The translations under genes were made by a program, and so were the position numbers. This document shows positions 43,287 through 52,566 of a DNA stretch of 64,000 nucleotides, in pieces (within the stretch, counting starts at the first letter, position 1; the number at the start of each line of letters is the position of its first letter). Under the pieces are notes generated by a model. That model saw only the letters and a program-made list of their open reading frames with translations. It did not search any database and had not been told where the DNA came from. Where the stretch lies: positions 5,143,943 through 5,207,942 of the forward strand of contig NZ_CP030118.1 of NCBI RefSeq assembly GCF_006968745.1, given 5' to 3'. The stretch is from Brasilonema sennae CENA114. GTDB taxonomy: Bacteria > Cyanobacteriota > Cyanobacteriia > Cyanobacteriales > Nostocaceae.

Positions 43287-44742
43287 TGTAAGCTTTTCAA
43301 ACGACTGGCATATCTGGGCGATCATTGTCGGATTAGGTTTCCCACTCCTGGTCGTTTTACTAGGAGAGATTATTTATCATCTACAAAAGCGCAACAGACC
43401 GCTGGCAGGTACCTTGCGGGTTGTGAAAAACCTCGTTCTGCCCGTCTTAATGCTGATGATTTTAATCACAAATGTCCTGAAGCTTGATGTTAAGGGGAAT
43501 TTTCCCAAGCTTGTCGCAACGCTGTTTTGGATATCTGTGATCTACGCTTCTCTCTCGCTGTTTAATGTCATTTTGTTTGAACAAGCAGAGGCGAATACAT
43601 GGCGGGCAAGGATGCCCAAACTGCTAATCGACCTTTCTCGGCTGTTTTTGGTGCTTGTGGGAAGCATGATCGTGCTAGCAGCAGTGTGGGGTACAGATTT
43701 GGCTGGTCTTGCTACCGGATTAGGCGTTAGCTCAATTGTGATCGGTTTGGCGCTTCAGGATACATTGGGTAGCATCATGTCTGGCATTGCGCTGCTTCTC
43801 GAACGCCCCTTCAGCGTGGGTGATTGGTTGCGCATTGGGAATAGCGAAGGCGAAGGCGAAGCGATCGAAGGGCAAGTCATTGATATCAATTGGCGATCTG
43901 TTCGCCTGCTAAATCTCCAACACCAGGTGATTGTCGTTCCTCATCAGTTCATTGGAAAACAAATAATCCATAATTACAGCCAACCCGAACGCATTTATAA
44001 CCAACGCATTAATATTGGCTTCTCCTACGATTGTCCTCCTAACCTCGTGAAGCAGGTACTAAAAAGTACAGCTCTGGCTACACAGGGCATATTAGCCGAA
44101 CCCGAACCAGAGAGCAAAACCACATCCTATGATGAGACTGCAATTGTTTATGAGGTGGAGTTCTTTATAAAAAACTTTGAGGATGTGGAGCAGATACTGG
44201 ATAGATTTATGACGCGAGTCTGGTACGCAGCGCAGCGAAACAACCTAACGCTACATCGTTATCGATACGAGTATGCTGTGGAAACTACTGACAAGGCAGA
44301 TAGCGCTTCAAGTAAATTAGCCCAAAGCCTGCACTCAATTCCCGGATTTATGCCTTTAGCTCGTGAGGCAAAAAATTTGGATGACTTAGCCAAGGGGACT
44401 ATCTTACAACAGTTCGGTACTGGCGAGAAAGTCATCCGGCAGGGCGAGCCTGGTAATGCTTTGTACATTATTATTGCAGGTCAAGCTTTAGTCACCGTCA
44501 CGAACAAGTTTGGCAAAGAAAAAGAGGTCATGACTATCTTGCGTGGTGAGTTCTTTGGCGAGATGGCACTATTTACTGGGGAACCGAGTCCAGTATCAAT
44601 CACCGCTGTTGACGATTTGCAAGTTCTTGTCATCTACTCTGATGCTGTAAATACCATGATTGAACGCCAACCAAGCTTGGGGCGTGAGATAGGTCAAATT
44701 ATAGAAGCGCGAAGCAAAGCCGTCAGTATCGCTCAACTCTGA
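43279..44742 (+). CDS. MscS-family channel with C-terminal cyclic-nucleotide-binding domain (bCNG type)
   Basis: Encodes 487 residues starting inside the cyclase stop region (ATGAGTAA). About four or five membrane helices precede the pore helix (LAGLATGLGVSSIVIGLALQDTLGSIMSG) and the MscS beta-domain (GDWLRIG, VIDINWRSVRLLN, VVPHQFIG). The C-terminal CNMP domain (about 370-480) has YIIIAGQALVTV and the phosphate cassette start FFGEMALFTGEPSP. The usual R-(S/T)-A of that cassette is replaced (EPSPVSIT), so ligand contacts may differ. With the upstream adenylate cyclase, this predicts a cAMP-responsive ion channel unit. Confidence 0.92.
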   Translation: MSNVSFSNDWHIWAIIVGLGFPLLVVLLGEIIYHLQKRNRPLAGTLRVVKNLVLPVLMLMILITNVLKLDVKGNFPKLVATLFWISVIYASLSLFNVILFEQAEANTWRARMPKLLIDLSRLFLVLVGSMIVLAAVWGTDLAGLATGLGVSSIVIGLALQDTLGSIMSGIALLLERPFSVGDWLRIGNSEGEGEAIEGQVIDINWRSVRLLNLQHQVIVVPHQFIGKQIIHNYSQPERIYNQRINIGFSYDCPPNLVKQVLKSTALATQGILAEPEPESKTTSYDETAIVYEVEFFIKNFEDVEQILDRFMTRVWYAAQRNNLTLHRYRYEYAVETTDKADSASSKLAQSLHSIPGFMPLAREAKNLDDLAKGTILQQFGTGEKVIRQGEPGNALYIIIAGQALVTVTNKFGKEKEVMTILRGEFFGEMALFTGEPSPVSITAVDDLQVLVIYSDAVNTMIERQPSLGREIGQIIEARSKAVSIAQL

Positions 44743-44803
44743 GAGGAATTTTTTTCGGCGGATATCGGAACAACGCCATAATCAAGCCCTTAACCTGGGG
44801 AGA

Positions 44804-46021
44804 TTAGCTGAGTTTTTGATAGTAAACTAACTGGTGATTTGGTAATATTTCTGGATGGAAAATCCTAATTAAGTCGGATAAAACGACATCAGGGTTACTA
44901 ATTCCACCTTCCCAGTAATCGTTGCCACCAGTCTCATTGATACGGGCATTGTTATTATAAACGTTTCCTTTCTGTACTGCTTGAAAATCAGTATAACGAT
45001 TGTCTTGATCCCGTAAATCTTTTAAATTTTTCCAAGATTGACTGGAATTTAGCCAGTAGTCAGCGTTGGCAGCACGTTCTAAAATAGTTTCAAATGATAG
45101 GGGAAGACTACCAGATGATTTCTTGTTATTCCAGAGATAATCACTTCCGGCGTCAGCTAAAAATTTGGCGACATAACTATTACCCCCTGGCATATACCAG
45201 ATACCTTTAAAGTTGAATCCGACAAACACAGTCGGACGATTTTTGACAGATTGTGCTTTGGCGGCTATAGCTTGATATTTTTTGACAGTTTCATCAAAGA
45301 TTTTTTGGGCTACTTTCTCTTGATTAAAAAACAAAGCCGTAAACTTGAGCCATTCACTTCTTCCTAGGGGAGAATTTTCCATATATTCGGCATTGATCGC
45401 CACTTTTAAACCAGCTTCTTGAATTTTAGGATAATTATCTGTTTGTTTGTCTCCTGTACCATAAGTCATTACTAAGTTAGGATTGAGTTCTAGTAATTGC
45501 TCAACATTTAGACTAGCATTATTTCCTACTTTTGTTATTTTACCTTCTTTAATTTTTTCTACTACTTCTGGTGTATTGACTTGTTTGCTATCACTCACAC
45601 CAATGAGTTTATCTACAACTCCTAACTTTGCTAAATGTGGCAAATGAGTCGTAGAAAGAGAGACAACGGTATTTATAGGTACTGTAATAACTTGGTTTTG
45701 GTTAAATCCTGTTGGTGGAGGTGTCCCGCATTGCACTAAAATATATTGAAAATTGACTTGTGCATCACGCCAGGGATTTTTTACTGTCACAACCTTATAG
45801 TTTTTGTAATATTCCACCTCAAAACCTGTGGCATAATTGACGGTTACTTTTTCCGGAAAGTAGTCGGTGTTTGGATTATAAGCTTGAGCGCATTCTTTGA
45901 TGTCTGTTGATAGAGTGTGAGGAGTTGTGGTGCTGTGACAAGCGATCGCCAAAACAGCAACCAACAAAAACTGACAGAAAAAAGCGAACAATTTAGCTTG
46001 ACGAAATATTCTAATTCTCAT
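44804..46021 (-). CDS. ABC transporter substrate-binding lipoprotein (BtuF/FecB-like)
   Basis: Encodes 405 residues from MRIRIFRQAK at 46021; a longer TTG start is unlikely. The N-terminus is a lipoprotein signal with the lipobox LAIACHS (modified Cys). The two-lobed helical-backbone binding fold is shown by VVSLSTTHLPHLAKLGVVDKLIGVSD, NVEQLLELNPNLVMTYGTGD and FAVQKGNVY-like DFQAVQKGNVYNNN. The family binds cobalamin, haem or iron-siderophores. It is downstream of the ferredoxin-like protein and the TonB receptor behind a cobalamin riboswitch, so cobalamin is the likely ligand. No permease or ATPase is next to it; the permease at 33858 may serve. Confidence 0.88.
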   Translation of the reverse strand: MRIRIFRQAKLFAFFCQFLLVAVLAIACHSTTTPHTLSTDIKECAQAYNPNTDYFPEKVTVNYATGFEVEYYKNYKVVTVKNPWRDAQVNFQYILVQCGTPPPTGFNQNQVITVPINTVVSLSTTHLPHLAKLGVVDKLIGVSDSKQVNTPEVVEKIKEGKITKVGNNASLNVEQLLELNPNLVMTYGTGDKQTDNYPKIQEAGLKVAINAEYMENSPLGRSEWLKFTALFFNQEKVAQKIFDETVKKYQAIAAKAQSVKNRPTVFVGFNFKGIWYMPGGNSYVAKFLADAGSDYLWNNKKSSGSLPLSFETILERAANADYWLNSSQSWKNLKDLRDQDNRYTDFQAVQKGNVYNNNARINETGGNDYWEGGISNPDVVLSDLIRIFHPEILPNHQLVYYQKLS

Positions 46022-46094
46022 CGGAAAGTTTTCCAGAAATAACCACAAAGATACACCAATAACTTATCCGCCTCCAAAAATCGTGCATGTGCGG

Positions 46095-46976
46095 TTACTT
46101 TTTTTCAACAGACTCTGGAGGATAGCAATGTACAGTCACTTTCTTACCTTCAACCAGATGTTGATTAACAATAGTTTCAACCACCTCTGGTTTGACGCGA
46201 GTATACCAAGTCCTATCCTCTGAATAAAACACAACTGGACCAAGTTTGCAAACTTCCAGACAGCCAGAAGTTCTGACTTCCACATCCAAACCTGTTTTTT
46301 CAACTGCTGCTTTTAGCTCATTAAAAGTAGGTTTCCAATTTTGGGAAGGGAGACAACGGCTAGAAGTACAAACAGATATGTAAGCATGTTTTAGGGGATT
46401 TTTATCAAACGGTATCGGCTTTTTACCCAACACATAAATATCCCGTAGTTCATGGTAAAGCTCTAATTTTGTTAAGTTCGGTTTACCTTCCGGTAATAAG
46501 TTTTCTCCCTCGACATAAGGATTAGGCAAGAAGATAGTCATCAAATTTTCACTTGCACCATTCCAGAAATCAATTCCCCAACTTCTGGGGATTCCTTCTG
46601 CATTAAACCGTCGATAAAAAGCAGCACGACTGACTTGACGTTGTTTCCTTAATTCTAATGGTGTTTTACAATGGGGACCACCTAAATTTGCTTCAATACA
46701 TAAGTGAAGATGCCAACTTTCTGTGACGACTGTCAGATATCCATCATAAAGAATACAAATTTTGGGTGCTGCAGGAAATTCTAGTTCCAACACACCACCT
46801 TGTACAATGTGTCCTACTCCTACTTGATGCCAATTTTGCTGAAATAAGGTGTAAAGTAGTGATGATAAAACGTCACAATTGCAATCGAAATCTTCATGTT
46901 CAATGTATCCTCCTGTTAGGGAAGGTTCTTTGATGACACGGTTTAATGGTGTTACCCAAGGATGAAATTGACTCAT
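46095..46976 (-). CDS. (2Fe-2S) ferredoxin-like protein of a metallo-uptake locus
   Basis: Encodes 293 residues. The C-terminal 90 residues form a thioredoxin-like ferredoxin: VCTSSRCLPSQNW near 201 and TSGCLEVCKLGPVVFYSEDRTWYT near 241, giving the four cysteines, and ending with VETIVNQHLVEGK. The N-terminal 190 residues form a separate domain with CNCDVLSSLL, LHLCIEANLGGPHCK and a RKQRQVSRAAFYRRF stretch. Such two-domain proteins sit in cyanobacterial iron or cobalamin uptake clusters. Here it lies between the TonB receptor and the binding lipoprotein (73-bp and 161-bp gaps), probably in one transcript. A role in reducing the imported corrinoid is inference. Confidence 0.8.
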   Translation of the reverse strand: MSQFHPWVTPLNRVIKEPSLTGGYIEHEDFDCNCDVLSSLLYTLFQQNWHQVGVGHIVQGGVLELEFPAAPKICILYDGYLTVVTESWHLHLCIEANLGGPHCKTPLELRKQRQVSRAAFYRRFNAEGIPRSWGIDFWNGASENLMTIFLPNPYVEGENLLPEGKPNLTKLELYHELRDIYVLGKKPIPFDKNPLKHAYISVCTSSRCLPSQNWKPTFNELKAAVEKTGLDVEVRTSGCLEVCKLGPVVFYSEDRTWYTRVKPEVVETIVNQHLVEGKKVTVHCYPPESVEKK

Positions 46977-47137
46977 AGTGGTTTTGGATTGAAAATTGTT
47001 GGTTGGTGATTGTTGATGGTTATAGCAATCCTATCTGATTTGTGAAAAATAGCTTTATTGAACCGCAGAGACGCAGAGAGCACAGAGAAGAAGAAAACAG
47101 AGGAATGATTCACTACTAATTAGTATTTTACTACCAT

Positions 47138-49216
47138 CTAAAATGTGGCATTTAAACCTACTTGAAAAACTCTCCCTGCATCGGGAAAGCCTGGAAATAA
47201 CTGGTATCTCTGATTCAAGATATTGTCTACACTACCAGTCAGTACCAAGTTATCACTCAGCGGAATTCGTGTTTTGAAATCAAAAGTCGTATACCCGGAC
47301 AAAGATTCTGTGTTGGTATTGTTGGTAGGATATGAACCGAGGGAGTGCATGAGTATTCCTGCATATAAGCCTTGAGGTGTTTCATAAGAAATTCCCAAAT
47401 TTAAACTATCTGCACCTGCAAATCTTAATTCTTTGTCTTTTTCGGCAGAGTTGACGCTCTCTTTAATGCGTGGATCATTGAGTGTATCATTGGCAAAGGC
47501 ATAGACATTTTTCGCCAGTTGTACATTCAAAGCAGCTTCAATTCCCGTAGTGCGAACTAAGCCAATGTTCTCATATGTGGCTACGGGAACAGCAAAGTTA
47601 TAGGCAATTAAATCTGATATTGTATTGCTGAAAAAGGTTAAGCGCAATAAACCAAAATCCCATAGCTTTTGGTCAATTCCTATATCATAACTATCACCAT
47701 TTTCTGATTTCAAATTCGGATTACCAACGAAAGTAGAACCTCTTGCATATAAATTGAAAAGAGTCGGTGCGCGGAAATTCCTGATATAGTTAGCTCTAAG
47801 GTTAGTGGAGTCAGAAATTGTCCAGCGTGCGCCTACACTAGGTGATGTAAAAGAGCCATCTGCTAAAGAACTAAAATCTTGGCGTAAGCCTAAATTGACA
47901 CTGAAGCTAGGAGTAAAGTTGATTTCATATCTGGCAAAAAGCGCTCCTTGATCAAGGCTATCGTCGTAGCTGAGGGTTTGTTGTTCAGTGGAATAGTTGA
48001 AGGTGCTGTTACGTGCTGAAGTGTTGCGGTAATCAAAACCGTAGACTAAGGTTTGATTTTTCGCAAATTTCCAACTGTGTTGTGTTTGAATTCCGTAAGA
48101 GGTTTGCTCGTTATCAAATCGTCGCTGGGATGAAAGTGTCCCACTACGATTCTCAAAACGAGTATTGAGAAAATCGGCGTAAACTCTTGCTGTGATTAGG
48201 GAATCGTTTCCTCCTCCTAGTTTTGAGTTCCAGGTTAAATCGGTGAGAACTTGGTCTGTGTATTTGCGATTGTTGTCAGTCAAGGAGTTAAAATAACCTT
48301 GTCCAAACTGAGGTTCGGGTATGGGGACTCCTCCTGGAACTCCTTGATTTTTGTTTAAGTATAGGCTTGAGACAGTAAGAGTATTGCGTTTTCCTAAATT
48401 CGCCTCCAACTTAACATTAAAGTTGTTGTAGAGAGTGTCATTGTTTTTCCTGGTTCCTTCAAAGTTGGCTTCTGGGATGGAAAAAGGATAATTGTTATCT
48501 GCTTCGGTGCGGTTATATCCCACAACCCAAGAAATATCACCTATTTTCCCGCTATTCTGGATAGTCTGTTCATTGAGTCCGTACGCACCCAGAGTCACTC
48601 CCGCTTGTGTTGTCACTTTCTCTGTCGGACGACGAGTAATAATGTTAATCACTCCACCCACCGCATCGGAACCGTATAGGGTGGAACCTCCTCCAGGTAA
48701 AACTTCTACTCGTTCAATGTTGTTTGTGGTGATTTCTGAAAGGTCAAAACCACCGCCACCAAGATTATTAATCGGTCTCCCATCTAGTAAAATCAATACT
48801 TGTTCGGAGTTAGAACCCCGGATAAATTGACCGCTTAATGCGTTCACTTCTGTCCCTACTGTTCCATCAGGTAAGATTCCGGGGAGAAATCGTAGCGCTT
48901 CTCTGACGGTTCGCGCACCCTGCGCTTCCATTTCTTCACCTGTAATGACGTAGACTGGACGGGTAGAATCTTTCACTGTCCCCTCTCGACGAAAGGGAGA
49001 GAAAACAGGCTGATTCAACACTTTACCTGTGACTGTAATTTCAATAGGGGGTTCTTGTTCATTTGTTGGCGGACTTATGCTTTGTGCTATTTTTTCTGGT
49101 TGTGCAATTTCTCCAGCACACACAGCATAGTTCCACAATATCAAAGTCGTCATTGCACTCATACTAGACACAACGACTTTTACCGCACAACGGCAATTAA
49201 AAAGAATATTTAGCAT
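47138..49216 (-). CDS. btuB: TonB-dependent receptor, cobalamin-type (BtuB-like)
   Basis: Encodes 692 residues; a gcgagg ribosome site lies 8-9 nt before the ATG at 49216. After a signal region (ending VCAGEIAQ) comes a TonB-box-like IEITVTGK, the plug domain (VYVITGEEMEAQGARTVREALRFLPGI, NIERVEVLPGGGSTLYGSDAVGGVINIITRRP) and a beta-barrel to the C-terminal aromatic F. It is an outer-membrane importer. The cobalamin riboswitch directly upstream indicates vitamin B12 as substrate. It leads a probable operon with the ferredoxin-like protein and the binding lipoprotein. Confidence 0.93.
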   Translation of the reverse strand: MLNILFNCRCAVKVVVSSMSAMTTLILWNYAVCAGEIAQPEKIAQSISPPTNEQEPPIEITVTGKVLNQPVFSPFRREGTVKDSTRPVYVITGEEMEAQGARTVREALRFLPGILPDGTVGTEVNALSGQFIRGSNSEQVLILLDGRPINNLGGGGFDLSEITTNNIERVEVLPGGGSTLYGSDAVGGVINIITRRPTEKVTTQAGVTLGAYGLNEQTIQNSGKIGDISWVVGYNRTEADNNYPFSIPEANFEGTRKNNDTLYNNFNVKLEANLGKRNTLTVSSLYLNKNQGVPGGVPIPEPQFGQGYFNSLTDNNRKYTDQVLTDLTWNSKLGGGNDSLITARVYADFLNTRFENRSGTLSSQRRFDNEQTSYGIQTQHSWKFAKNQTLVYGFDYRNTSARNSTFNYSTEQQTLSYDDSLDQGALFARYEINFTPSFSVNLGLRQDFSSLADGSFTSPSVGARWTISDSTNLRANYIRNFRAPTLFNLYARGSTFVGNPNLKSENGDSYDIGIDQKLWDFGLLRLTFFSNTISDLIAYNFAVPVATYENIGLVRTTGIEAALNVQLAKNVYAFANDTLNDPRIKESVNSAEKDKELRFAGADSLNLGISYETPQGLYAGILMHSLGSYPTNNTNTESLSGYTTFDFKTRIPLSDNLVLTGSVDNILNQRYQLFPGFPDAGRVFQVGLNATF

Positions 49217-49241
49217 CTGTACCTCGCAGACGATTTTATGT

Positions 49242-49400
49242 TTCTTACCTCAGGCGGGCATTCTGACTTAGAGACAAAAATTTTGAGTCTCATCACAGCT
49301 GCGGGACAGTGTCGGATTTTCACCGTTCGCCTACGGCGTGGCGCAGGCATACTTTCCCCGTTACCTCTGATGGCTGAACCCCATCAGAACCTAGGATTTG
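49242..49400 (-). promoter_or_regulatory. Cobalamin (adenosylcobalamin) riboswitch
   Basis: Read on the minus strand, the conserved core occurs in order: ggttcagccatcagaggtaa, a B12-box neighbourhood with ggtgaaaatccgaca, then cactgtcccgcagctgtgat, and finally agtcagaatgcccgcc followed by tgaggtaaga. These are the diagnostic blocks of the class (GUGAAA-UCCGAC, CCACUGU-type, and AGUCAGGAUACCYGCC). It lies 26 bp before the BtuB-like start, near the ribosome site, so translational repression by B12 is likely. A variable arm (ttcgcctacggcgtggcgcag) resembles the genome's own dispersed repeats. Confidence 0.9.
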
Positions 49401-49598
49401 CTGTAATTTACCATGCTCAATATATCAATGCAAATAAGAATTGTTGCATTTAGCTTGTTGTTATATTGCAAATACAGCGATAGGCGAAAACCCTTATTTA
49501 TCAGTAGCTTTGACTTTTTCGATGTCACCACAATTATCGAGCTGCAAATTGTGAGCATGCGCTGCATCCATTTTTGACTCCCATCTATTAATCAAATG

Positions 49599-49634
49599 AA
49601 AAAGCGCCCCTCTTATTCGAGAAGGGCGCTTTTC
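49599..49634 (-). terminator. psbA terminator
   Basis: An aaaagcgccc-type arm pairs with gggcgctttt around an imperfect loop (tcttattcgaga), 45 bp after the psbA stop. Read on the minus strand, it ends in tttt and attt. A classical intrinsic terminator for a highly expressed gene. Confidence 0.75.
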
Positions 49635-49678
49635 ACTTGTAGAGGACGCGAGACATCGCGTCCTTAGGCTATTAAGAA

Positions 49679-50761
49679 TTAGCCGTTGATCGCAGGAGCA
49701 GAAAGTGCTACTGGAGCAACTTCTGTGCTAGCTAAGTCGAGGGGGAAGTTGTGAGCGTTACGCTCGTGCATTACTTCCATACCCAAGTTAGCGCGGTTGA
49801 GCACATCTGCCCAAGAACCAATCACACGACCTTGAGAATCAATCAACGATTGGTTGAAGTTGAAACCGTTGAGGTTGAATGCCATTGTACTGATGCCCAG
49901 GGCGGTAAACCAGATACCGATGACAGGCCATGCAGCCAGGAAGAAGTGCAAGCTGCGGCTGTTGTTAAAGGAAGCGTATTGGAAGATTAAGCGACCAAAG
50001 TAGCCGTGAGCAGCAACGATGTTGTAGGTTTCTTCTTCTTGACCGAAGACGTAACCGTAGTTCTGAGATTCGGTTTCGGTTGTTTCACGAACCAAGGAGG
50101 AGGTGACCAAAGAACCGTGCATTGCACTGAACAGTGAACCACCGAAGACACCTGCAACGCCGAGCATGTGGAAGGGGTGCATCAAGATGTTGTGCTCTGC
50201 TTGGAACACCAACATGAAGTTGAAGGTTCCAGCAATACCCAGAGGCATACCATCAGAGAAGGAACCTTGTCCGAGGGGGTAAATCAGGAATACGGAGGTT
50301 GCTGCTGCAACAGGTGCAGAGTAAGCTACGCAAATCCAGGGACGCATACCTAAGCGGTAGGATAACTCCCACTGACGACCTAACCAGCAGAATATGCCAA
50401 TAAGGAAGTGGAATGCGACGAGCTGGTATGGACCACCGTTGTACAACCACTCATCTAAGGAAGCTGCTTCCCAGATGGGGTAGAAGTGCAAGCCGATGGC
50501 GTTGGAGGAAGGAACAACAGCACCAGAGATGATGTTGTTTCCATAGATTAAGGAACCTGCAACTGGCTCACGGATTCCGTCGATGTCAACGGGAGGTGCT
50601 GCGATAAAAGCGATGATGAAACAGATGGTAGCGGAGAGGAGGGTGGGAACCATCAGTACACCGAACCAACCTACATATACGCGATTTTCCGTGGAGGTGA
50701 TCCACTGGCAGAACCGCTCCCATACGTTACCGCTTTCGCGACGTTGTATTGTTGTGGTCAT
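49679..50761 (-). CDS. psbA: Photosystem II reaction centre protein D1
   Basis: Encodes 360 residues, the standard D1 length, with five transmembrane helices. Key residues are in place: redox Tyr161 and its partner His190, chlorophyll ligand His198, non-haem iron ligands His215 and His272, QB-site His252 and Ser264, and manganese-cluster ligands Asp170, His332, Glu333, His337, Asp342 and the processed C-terminus Ala344. Residue 130 is Gln (LGRQWELSYR), the variant of the low-light or constitutive D1 form, whereas high-light forms usually carry Glu. The 16-residue extension after Ala344 is removed on assembly. A TATAAT at 50886-50891 (minus strand) is a candidate -10 with no matching -35 found. 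Confidence 0.99.
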   Translation of the reverse strand: MTTTIQRRESGNVWERFCQWITSTENRVYVGWFGVLMVPTLLSATICFIIAFIAAPPVDIDGIREPVAGSLIYGNNIISGAVVPSSNAIGLHFYPIWEAASLDEWLYNGGPYQLVAFHFLIGIFCWLGRQWELSYRLGMRPWICVAYSAPVAAATSVFLIYPLGQGSFSDGMPLGIAGTFNFMLVFQAEHNILMHPFHMLGVAGVFGGSLFSAMHGSLVTSSLVRETTETESQNYGYVFGQEEETYNIVAAHGYFGRLIFQYASFNNSRSLHFFLAAWPVIGIWFTALGISTMAFNLNGFNFNQSLIDSQGRVIGSWADVLNRANLGMEVMHERNAHNFPLDLASTEVAPVALSAPAING

Positions 50762-51066
50762 TGTTGTTATAAGTGCGATAAACTTTTTGAGTCTTATTTA
50801 TCAGGTAAGTCAGTGATTTACCTGTCATTTATAAATTTAGATCAATTCACTTAAACTGAAGTGCTTATTTAATACTTTGTTACATATTATATTTTCTTTA
50901 ACAAAAGTAAAGTTATTCATAGAAACATAACGATAACTTTTAGAATGTGTTATCTACCAAAGAAAATATAAACCTAAAATTATCTGTTTATTAACAATCA
51001 GATCAAAGCATCCCACGGTCAGTGCATCAGTGCTACAAGTAAAAGAAACACTCTTTCCCTGTTCCC
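50762..51066. promoter_or_regulatory. psbA upstream region
   Basis: 305 bp, AT-rich. It contains the psbA leader (about 120 nt if the TATAAT at 50886-50891 is used) and the promoter. The boundary with the downstream MBOAT gene end is at 51067, so both genes are on the same strand and MBOAT does not share this promoter. No other feature recognised. Confidence 0.45.
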
Positions 51067-52566
51067 TTAGAAGTCAAAATATATGTAAGGTAAACTGCCT
51101 TCAGGAGCGAGTAACAAAACACTGTAGAAACACAAAGGTACGAAAACAAGCTTTAGAGGCCAGATCAACTGTAACTTCAATGTTCGGTTAAAAATGTAGA
51201 CAAGAGCCATTGCAATATATAGAACGACTAGCAAAATTGCCAGTTGGTATTGAGTTATGTTTAAGGCATCAACGTACACCTTTTGAGCAAATTGCTCATT
51301 GGCAGAAAAACCCCAAAGATGCTGAAATACAAAAGAGGAATCTTCAAGGTTGGGCAAGCGGAACCAAATCCAAGAGGTGAAAACCATAAATTGCGTAAGT
51401 AGCCAAGCCAAAACTGTACCCAATGGTTGTTGCCAGAAATTTTCCAGATCTTCAAAGCGATCGCTGATAACATCAGTGAAACGATGAACAGCCAAAGCTA
51501 ATCCGTGAAAAACCCCCCAAACCACAAAACCCAATCCTGCACCGTGCCAAATACCTGCAATCAGCATGATAATCATTAAATTAAGGCAGGTCCGATCTAA
51601 TCCTTGGCGAGAACCACCCAAAGGAAAGTACAGGTAATTACGCAGCCAATCTCCTAGAGTGATGTGCCAGCGCCGCCAAAAGTCAGCAATACTCGTACTG
51701 AAGTAGGGAAAGTCAAAATTTTCCGGTAAAACCACCCCAAATAGCAAAGCACTTCCACGGGCAATATCCACGTAACCACTGAAATCCAGATACAACTGGA
51801 AGCCGTAAGCAAAAGTTGCTAACCACAAATCTGTGCTACCCGCCCTTTGCAAGTTCCCAAAACATAAGTCAACAAAAATTCCCAAATGGTCTGCTATAAT
51901 CACTTTTTTGACTGCACCCCTAGCAATAAGCCATAGTCCCTCTGCCACAATATCAGGAGTTAGCAAGCGGAAATTTTTGAATTCATTCGCTAAGCTGTGA
52001 AAACCAGTAATTGGACCTGAAATCAGTTTGGCAAAGAAAAACTTGTATGCGGCAAATTGAAGAAACTCCTGAGTAGCGGGTGCGCCACGGTAGACATCAA
52101 CTAAATATGCAATACACTCAAAGGTAAAAAATGAAATTCCCAAAGGGGTAATCAGTTTAAAAGAGTCAGCAGATAAAGTGATAATACTCGGGTAAAAGAA
52201 TTCTAAGAAAGGTAGTAAATATTTGAATATCAGTAGTAAAAAAACATTAGAAATTATACCTAACCACAAAAGCTTGAGACGGCGATGGTTCCAATCAATT
52301 TGAGCGAAATACCATTCTTGTTCAGAATATTGCCACTCTGAAAAATGGGGATGTGGTATCGTTTTTTCATCAATTTCTTTTCCAATACGAAAATTAAAAA
52401 AAGTGAGTACTAGTAGTAACGGGATGTAATGAACTTGCAAAGATGCGTAAAAAACTAGGCTAGCAAGTAGCAACGTCCATAACCGCAACTTTTGTTGTGC
52501 CACAGACCAATAAATTCCCAGGACACTCAGCAAAAATAACCCGTATAGAATTGAAATAAAGTTCAT
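51067..52566 (-). CDS. MBOAT family O-acyltransferase (AlgI-like)
   Basis: Encodes 499 residues with about ten to twelve membrane helices. MBOAT signatures: PLGISFFTFECIAYLVDVYRG near 155-175, DFWRRWHITLGDWLRNYLYFPLGG near 290-313, and the catalytic histidine in MLIAGIWHGAGLGFVVWGVFHG near 345. The family transfers acetyl groups across the membrane to exported polysaccharides. Downstream on the same strand partner gene is the DUF1574 protein at 52677 (upstream in transcription), so the two probably form a bipartite O-acetylation machine like AlgI with AlgX/AlgJ. Confidence 0.93.
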   Translation of the reverse strand: MNFISILYGLFLLSVLGIYWSVAQQKLRLWTLLLASLVFYASLQVHYIPLLLVLTFFNFRIGKEIDEKTIPHPHFSEWQYSEQEWYFAQIDWNHRRLKLLWLGIISNVFLLLIFKYLLPFLEFFYPSIITLSADSFKLITPLGISFFTFECIAYLVDVYRGAPATQEFLQFAAYKFFFAKLISGPITGFHSLANEFKNFRLLTPDIVAEGLWLIARGAVKKVIIADHLGIFVDLCFGNLQRAGSTDLWLATFAYGFQLYLDFSGYVDIARGSALLFGVVLPENFDFPYFSTSIADFWRRWHITLGDWLRNYLYFPLGGSRQGLDRTCLNLMIIMLIAGIWHGAGLGFVVWGVFHGLALAVHRFTDVISDRFEDLENFWQQPLGTVLAWLLTQFMVFTSWIWFRLPNLEDSSFVFQHLWGFSANEQFAQKVYVDALNITQYQLAILLVVLYIAMALVYIFNRTLKLQLIWPLKLVFVPLCFYSVLLLAPEGSLPYIYFDF

